Shown: one piece after another, positions 5,533 to 8,935 of the stretch
How the letters are laid out: every line of letters starts with the position of its first letter
Numbering within the stretch: position 1 is the stretch's first letter
Notes under the pieces: model-generated
What the model was told of the DNA's origin: nothing
What the model saw: only the letters and a program-made list of their open reading frames with translations
The model's database searches: none
Origin: Bacteroidales bacterium UBA1205
GTDB taxonomy: Bacteria > Bacteroidota > Bacteroidia > Bacteroidales > WCHB1-69
DNA: 8,935 bases
Direction: 5' to 3'
NCBI GenBank assembly: GCA_002309615.1
Contig: DBXT01000012.1
Location: 1-8,935, forward strand
Position numbers and translations under genes: made by a program

Positions 5533-6426
5533 CTACCCTCTTAATCTGAACATAGTTATCTTCAATCTATTCTTCCAAAATTCCCTATTATAAAGATTGT
5601 ATCTATGATAAATACAACTATTGCTTTCGGTGACAGGTTTTGCGTCACAAGTATATAAGACCTTGTATCCGGTAGCGAGTGCCATTTCATTTATTTTGTC
5701 ATTATACTGACCATTGGGATAGGCAATAGAAAAAGGATACTTTCCTAAATTTCTATATATGCAATTGTATGATTCAGCAAGTTCTGTCTTTATCTCTTCA
5801 TCAGACAAGGTCATCAAATTTCGATGCGTCTTGGTGTGCGAACCTATCGACACCAAATTGCTATCAAGTTGGGCAATTTCATTCCACCTTAACATTCGTG
5901 TCTGCATCACTTCCCTGCCGAGTTCTCTTTCTAAATCACTAATAATTGCATCCCTATCAGGATTCTCAAGTAGATTCAAATACACATTTAGAGCAGTCCT
6001 TTCAACATCAGCATCACTATTCATAGAAAATTGCAGAATATCTCCACTTTGACTATCTGGCAACTTCAAAACTTTCTTTTCTGCATAATAACCTTCTATC
6101 ACCTTATTTAATCGTTGTGTCCAGAAAATTTTACCTGTATCGGCGACATCGGATATTATATGCAATGCCACCTGTACTTTGTTCTTCTCAAGAACAGGCA
6201 ATGCACACTCTGCAAAATCATTATACGCATCATCAAATGTAATTACACACAAAGATTTGCGTGACTGAAAATGCGTTTTCTCACACAATTCTTCCTGTGG
6301 TATGATTAAAAAATTCCTACGTAAATGTTTAATTACCTTATCAAATGTTTTTATTGGCATAGGCGGATATGCAGGAGAATATTCATCCGACACACGATGA
6401 AAGGCAAATGAAAATATCTTAGACAT
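5533..6426 (-). CDS. NodB-type polysaccharide deacetylase
   Basis: Encodes 297 residues. The carbohydrate esterase 4 (NodB homology) motifs are in order. An N-terminal FAFHRV (7-12) comes first. Motif 1 is ITFDDAYNDF (62-71), with the presumed catalytic base D65 and metal ligand D66. Motif 2 is SHTKTH (196-201), with metal ligands H197 and H201. A motif-3-like AYPNGQYND (235-243) follows. The core is intact, so it is probably an active metal-dependent deacetylase acting on N- or O-acetylated sugars. No signal peptide or membrane segment is seen, so it likely works in the cytoplasm on glycan precursors or lipid-linked units. About 85 residues between motifs 1 and 2 form an insertion with a charged helical part (135-170). 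Its start overlaps the end of the GNAT gene by 8 bases, implying translational coupling. It is the last intact gene of the minus-strand operon. Confidence 0.9.
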   Translation of the reverse strand: MSKIFSFAFHRVSDEYSPAYPPMPIKTFDKVIKHLRRNFLIIPQEELCEKTHFQSRKSLCVITFDDAYNDFAECALPVLEKNKVQVALHIISDVADTGKIFWTQRLNKVIEGYYAEKKVLKLPDSQSGDILQFSMNSDADVERTALNVYLNLLENPDRDAIISDLERELGREVMQTRMLRWNEIAQLDSNLVSIGSHTKTHRNLMTLSDEEIKTELAESYNCIYRNLGKYPFSIAYPNGQYNDKINEMALATGYKVLYTCDAKPVTESNSCIYHRYNLYNREFWKNRLKITMFRLRG

Positions 6427-7399
6427 ATAAAAGATGTTTAAAATTCCATGATGAAGGAGAATCGTGCTTTAAATCTCCTATATACTGCTTATTTGGCTTA
6501 TCAATTTCTATCGGTCGTATCATTATTGACTTTATAGGAGAAAAACTCTTTTTAATCTTTTTCAACCACAAATATTTATGATAGCCATTTCTTTTCATTA
6601 TATGCTTATATTCCTTTTCCTGATTGTAATATAATGGGAAGTTTACATATAACTTTCCTATTTTATGAACATAAGACTCCACAAGTTTCAATACATCTCT
6701 TAACGAGTTCCTATATCCAAAGTCAAAAATCTCCACATTCTTACTACGAATCTCAAGCAAAGCATAAGACGAGTGTTCGTTATCCGTTATAAAACGAAAC
6801 TCTTTTTCCGGTTCCTGCATCTTCCATTGGTAATACTCTTTGGTTATTACTGCATCCAAACAATTTGACGACTTCTCTTCAAAAGACTTTCTACACTCCC
6901 ATATATCATCGATACTATTTAATACCACAGCATCCCTTTTGCCAAAAACAATCGCACACTGCTTCTTATAATAGACGAAAGATGTAAAGAATTTTGTTCC
7001 AATCGATTTATATACACTTCCAGACCTAACATTAGGAGACAATACTAGCAAATAATCATATCTGTCCTTTATATTTTCAAGAATAAAAGTAGTCAACTTT
7101 GCCATTATCTTCAAACCTCTGTAGTCAGGATGAACAACAGCATCTGTGGGAAATACAGTATTTGTAATTATGCCATTGCATTTCCATTTTGTCTGTATAA
7201 ATCCACTATATCCGACAATATTATTATCACATATTGCTACAGCACCCAAACATTTACTAGGAACGAACGAATTAACATATTTCCAAAAAAACATTTGCTC
7301 CCTATATTCATGGGTATTTGCCCACAAAAACTCTTCAAGGTCAACTATTTCTGCATAATGAGAAGAATTAACCAATTCTATTTTGATTTCCTTTTCCAT
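6419..7399 (-). CDS. GNAT-family acyltransferase, glycan-locus type
   Basis: Encodes 326 residues. The N-terminal half is a GNAT domain: EFLWANTHEY and FFWKYVN (23-43), a beta strand pair AVAICDNNIVGYSG (53-66), and acetyl-CoA-binding motif A as TDAVVHPDYRGLKIMAKL (85-102), followed by a YLLVLSPN strand (117-123). The motif is a relaxed R-G-x-x-x-A version of the R/Q-x-x-G-x-G/A loop. The second half (about 205-290) has a YALLEIRS strand, a helix DVLKLVESYVHK, and a strand ending KLYVNFP, which looks like a degenerate second GNAT fold. Such proteins occur in surface polysaccharide loci, where they are presumed to acylate amino-sugars. Here it lies between a glycosyltransferase and a deacetylase. 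Its ATG follows the upstream TAG with no gap. It is visibly AT-rich. Confidence 0.8.
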   Translation of the reverse strand: MEKEIKIELVNSSHYAEIVDLEEFLWANTHEYREQMFFWKYVNSFVPSKCLGAVAICDNNIVGYSGFIQTKWKCNGIITNTVFPTDAVVHPDYRGLKIMAKLTTFILENIKDRYDYLLVLSPNVRSGSVYKSIGTKFFTSFVYYKKQCAIVFGKRDAVVLNSIDDIWECRKSFEEKSSNCLDAVITKEYYQWKMQEPEKEFRFITDNEHSSYALLEIRSKNVEIFDFGYRNSLRDVLKLVESYVHKIGKLYVNFPLYYNQEKEYKHIMKRNGYHKYLWLKKIKKSFSPIKSIMIRPIEIDKPNKQYIGDLKHDSPSSWNFKHLLYV

Positions 7400-8713
7400 C
7401 TACAACTGTTTTATTATATCCGCCAACAATGAAGTCTGCTTTTCTCTTGAATAATTTTCTATGCCAACAGAATTACATTTTACAAAACCATTCTGCACAA
7501 ACTCCTCGTATATTTCTTTTAGTATTTCAGCCAATTGTTTTGTATCCTTGACAACAACACCAGAATGAGTACTATTTATCAAATCTTCTTGAAGATGGGT
7601 ACTCAAACCCTCAATTTCCTCAATTGGATAATATTTCTTTTTAAGTATATTAGCTTCTTCGTCATCAGAATAACAAAGCAAAATCTTTCGTTTCGACCCT
7701 AAATAATCATATATCTTGGTACCCATGATGGAATAATCATTAAACAATAACATTACATTGCTATATCGTAAAATTCCATATAAACTTTGGTTGTCTATTC
7801 GAGGATATACATGAACATATCTCTCAATATGTTTATTCTTAATATAACTATTGATTTCTTCAACTCTATTTATTCCATAAAAATTCAATTCTGATTTTAC
7901 TTCATTATTAGCTATAACAAAATTACTAAAAACAGACAACACACTTTTATATGGATGCCAATTATAAATACTTCCTACTAAAGCTATACGCAATTTATCT
8001 GACTCTTGCCCTATAGAAGAAACATTCGGAATAAAGTCACAATTATAACCATTGGGAATTATATGGAAAGATTTATGAACATTAGTTTCTATCTGTTTTT
8101 TAAAAAATTCACTAACCGTAACTACACATTTAACGTTAGCAGTAAATATCTTCTCATAGTATTTATTCAATATACCTAGTCTCTTACTTCTAATTTTATT
8201 CTGGCTCCACGGATCCCTATAGTCAGCCACCCACGGAATATTAAATTTTCGGCTTAATGCTGATGCATATTTAAACAATACAAAGGGTTCCCCTGTTGCA
8301 ATTATCGCATCTACCTTATTCTGCTGTAAATACTCTTTCGCTCCACGATATAAACCTGATTTGGGTCCGACAAAGAAAATAAACTGCATCAACTCGTACC
8401 ATGCCGTCACTATTTTGCGTACCAAGGCAAATTTACTGCGACCATACTTCAGCATTATGCGATTGGCAAGATTAGGTTTGTAGGGTGTGCGAATGATTGT
8501 GCCGTACTCTGTGGTCTCAACTATGGTTGCTTTGCTTTCACCGGGTGCAATATAATCCAATTCGTTGCCATACTTATTGCCCCATTGCCGAGTAACAACT
8601 ATAGGTTCTATTCCATATTCCTTTAGATACCTGTACCATGCGTAGGGTCTTAAGCCGCCAACCGAAACGTATGGCGGAAAGTCGTATGCCAATATCAAGA
8701 GTTTCTTCATCAT
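7400..8713 (-). CDS. GT4-like glycosyltransferase (GT-B fold)
   Basis: Encodes 437 residues from the ATG at 8711-8713. The Rossmann-like acceptor domain starts MMKKLLILAYDFPPYVSVGG, with the PP..GG loop at about 13-20. WVADYRDPW (161-169), VTVSEFFKK (198-206) and IIPNGYN (218-224) are typical of the family. The donor domain begins at LRIALVGSIY (about 241-250) and carries the nucleotide-sugar region GTKIYDYLGSKRKIL (331-345), where this family usually has G-x-K-x-x-(D/E)-Y. It probably adds a sugar from a nucleotide donor to a lipid-linked polysaccharide intermediate in the cytoplasm. A TTG start 15 bases upstream is possible. I choose 8713 because its ATG overlaps the upstream TGA as ATGA, with GGAAAG about 7 bases before it; the next codon is also ATG (8710). 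The first ~370 bp are clearly richer in GC than the rest. Confidence 0.88.
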   Translation of the reverse strand: MMKKLLILAYDFPPYVSVGGLRPYAWYRYLKEYGIEPIVVTRQWGNKYGNELDYIAPGESKATIVETTEYGTIIRTPYKPNLANRIMLKYGRSKFALVRKIVTAWYELMQFIFFVGPKSGLYRGAKEYLQQNKVDAIIATGEPFVLFKYASALSRKFNIPWVADYRDPWSQNKIRSKRLGILNKYYEKIFTANVKCVVTVSEFFKKQIETNVHKSFHIIPNGYNCDFIPNVSSIGQESDKLRIALVGSIYNWHPYKSVLSVFSNFVIANNEVKSELNFYGINRVEEINSYIKNKHIERYVHVYPRIDNQSLYGILRYSNVMLLFNDYSIMGTKIYDYLGSKRKILLCYSDDEEANILKKKYYPIEEIEGLSTHLQEDLINSTHSGVVVKDTKQLAEILKEIYEEFVQNGFVKCNSVGIENYSREKQTSLLADIIKQL

Positions 8714-8935
8714 ATATTCACTTTCCAATAGCCGTTTTTATCAGAACCAACACGTTCAATGATGCCATCCTGCTTCAATTTTGCCAAATTGCGTTTTACA
8801 TTCCTTATGTTTATCCCAACTTTCAACGCTAAATCTTCCGCAGAAACACTGGGTAGCTCCTTCATAATCTCAATAATCGACATCTGTCTATCATTGACGT
8901 TTAATATTATGTCTTTTACAGTGTCTTTTACAGTG
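8710..8935 (-). CDS. C-terminal winged-helix end of a truncated protein
   Basis: An open frame of 74 residues enters from the right edge and stops at TGA (8710-8712). It starts with TVKDTVKD, then RQMSIIEIMKELPSVSAEDL, a recognition-helix region KVGINIRNVKRNLAKLKQDG, and a wing IIERVGSDKNGYWKV. This linker of repeated (N/K)DTV units followed by a winged helix ending in GYWKV is the usual C-terminus of two Bacteroidota groups: ATP-binding proteins of the AlbA_2/HATPase_c_4 (AAA_4) type and some Fic proteins. The N-terminal domains that would separate them lie outside the window. Its TGA overlaps the glycosyltransferase ATG (ATGA), so it is read with the glycan genes and may regulate them. Confidence 0.8.
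   Translation of the reverse strand, partial: TVKDTVKDIILNVNDRQMSIIEIMKELPSVSAEDLALKVGINIRNVKRNLAKLKQDGIIERVGSDKNGYWKVNI
8911..8934 (-). repeat. In-frame 12-bp tandem repeat (TVKD x2)
   Basis: GTCTTTTACAGT occurs twice in tandem (8911-8922 and 8923-8934) and may continue past the window edge. On the minus strand each unit encodes T-V-K-D in the linker just before the winged helix. The unit length keeps the frame, so unit-number changes would only alter linker length. Confidence 0.8.

Noticed and set aside
5759..6052. Plus-strand open frame of 97 codons inside the deacetylase
   Set aside because: The opposite strand encodes the NodB domain with intact motifs; this frame has none.
7130..7432. 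Plus-strand frames of 70-100 codons across the GNAT gene start
   Set aside because: They are antisense to the GNAT N-terminal domain and the glycosyltransferase end, with no protein features.
8714..8728. TTG start for the glycosyltransferase
   Set aside because: It would add five residues before MMKKLLILAYDF, where the family normally begins. The ATG at 8711-8713 overlaps the upstream stop as ATGA and is better placed after GGAAAG.

Overview
The window looks like chromosomal DNA of a Bacteroidota, most likely Bacteroidales. The support is a long Bacteroidetes-style AsmA protein, a GxxExxY protein, a TAnnTTTG-type -7 box before asmA, few Shine-Dalgarno sites, and intergenic DNA filled with AT-rich palindromes and CCCCCT-type small palindromes. 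The species cannot be named from the sequence alone.

Layout. Positions 1-2000 are a repeat field holding three direct copies of a modular repeat (1-220, 723-1152, 1661-1990). One small gene, a GxxExxY protein on the minus strand (209-649), sits between copies 1 and 2, and its stop codon lies inside copy 1. A 138-bp nested inverted repeat (1126-1263) and two further hairpins follow copy 2. Positions 2082-4643 (+) encode an 853-residue AsmA-family inner-membrane/periplasmic protein, with a candidate promoter just before it and a candidate terminator after it. Positions 4697-5439 are a second repeat field: a 119-bp direct repeat present twice 490 bp apart, the fourth copy of the modular repeat, and three small GC-rich palindromes of one family in both orientations.

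From the right edge to 5440 everything reads on the minus strand as one tightly packed operon. In transcription order it holds the C-terminal winged-helix end of a regulator/ATPase-like protein (cut by the window edge), a GT4-like glycosyltransferase, a GNAT acyltransferase that may have two GNAT halves, a NodB-type polysaccharide deacetylase, and a 30-codon remnant that resembles a glycosyltransferase C-terminus. The junctions are a 4-base ATGA overlap, direct abutment (TAG then ATG), an 8-base overlap, and in-frame abutment. The set reads as the distal end of a surface polysaccharide (capsule, O-antigen or exopolysaccharide) locus: a sugar is transferred, then N- or O-acyl groups are added and removed. 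The substrate is unknown.

I see no complete previously undescribed defence or regulatory system. The most unusual material is the modular, strongly folding repeat family, the glycosyltransferase remnant, and the winged-helix gene coupled to the glycan operon.
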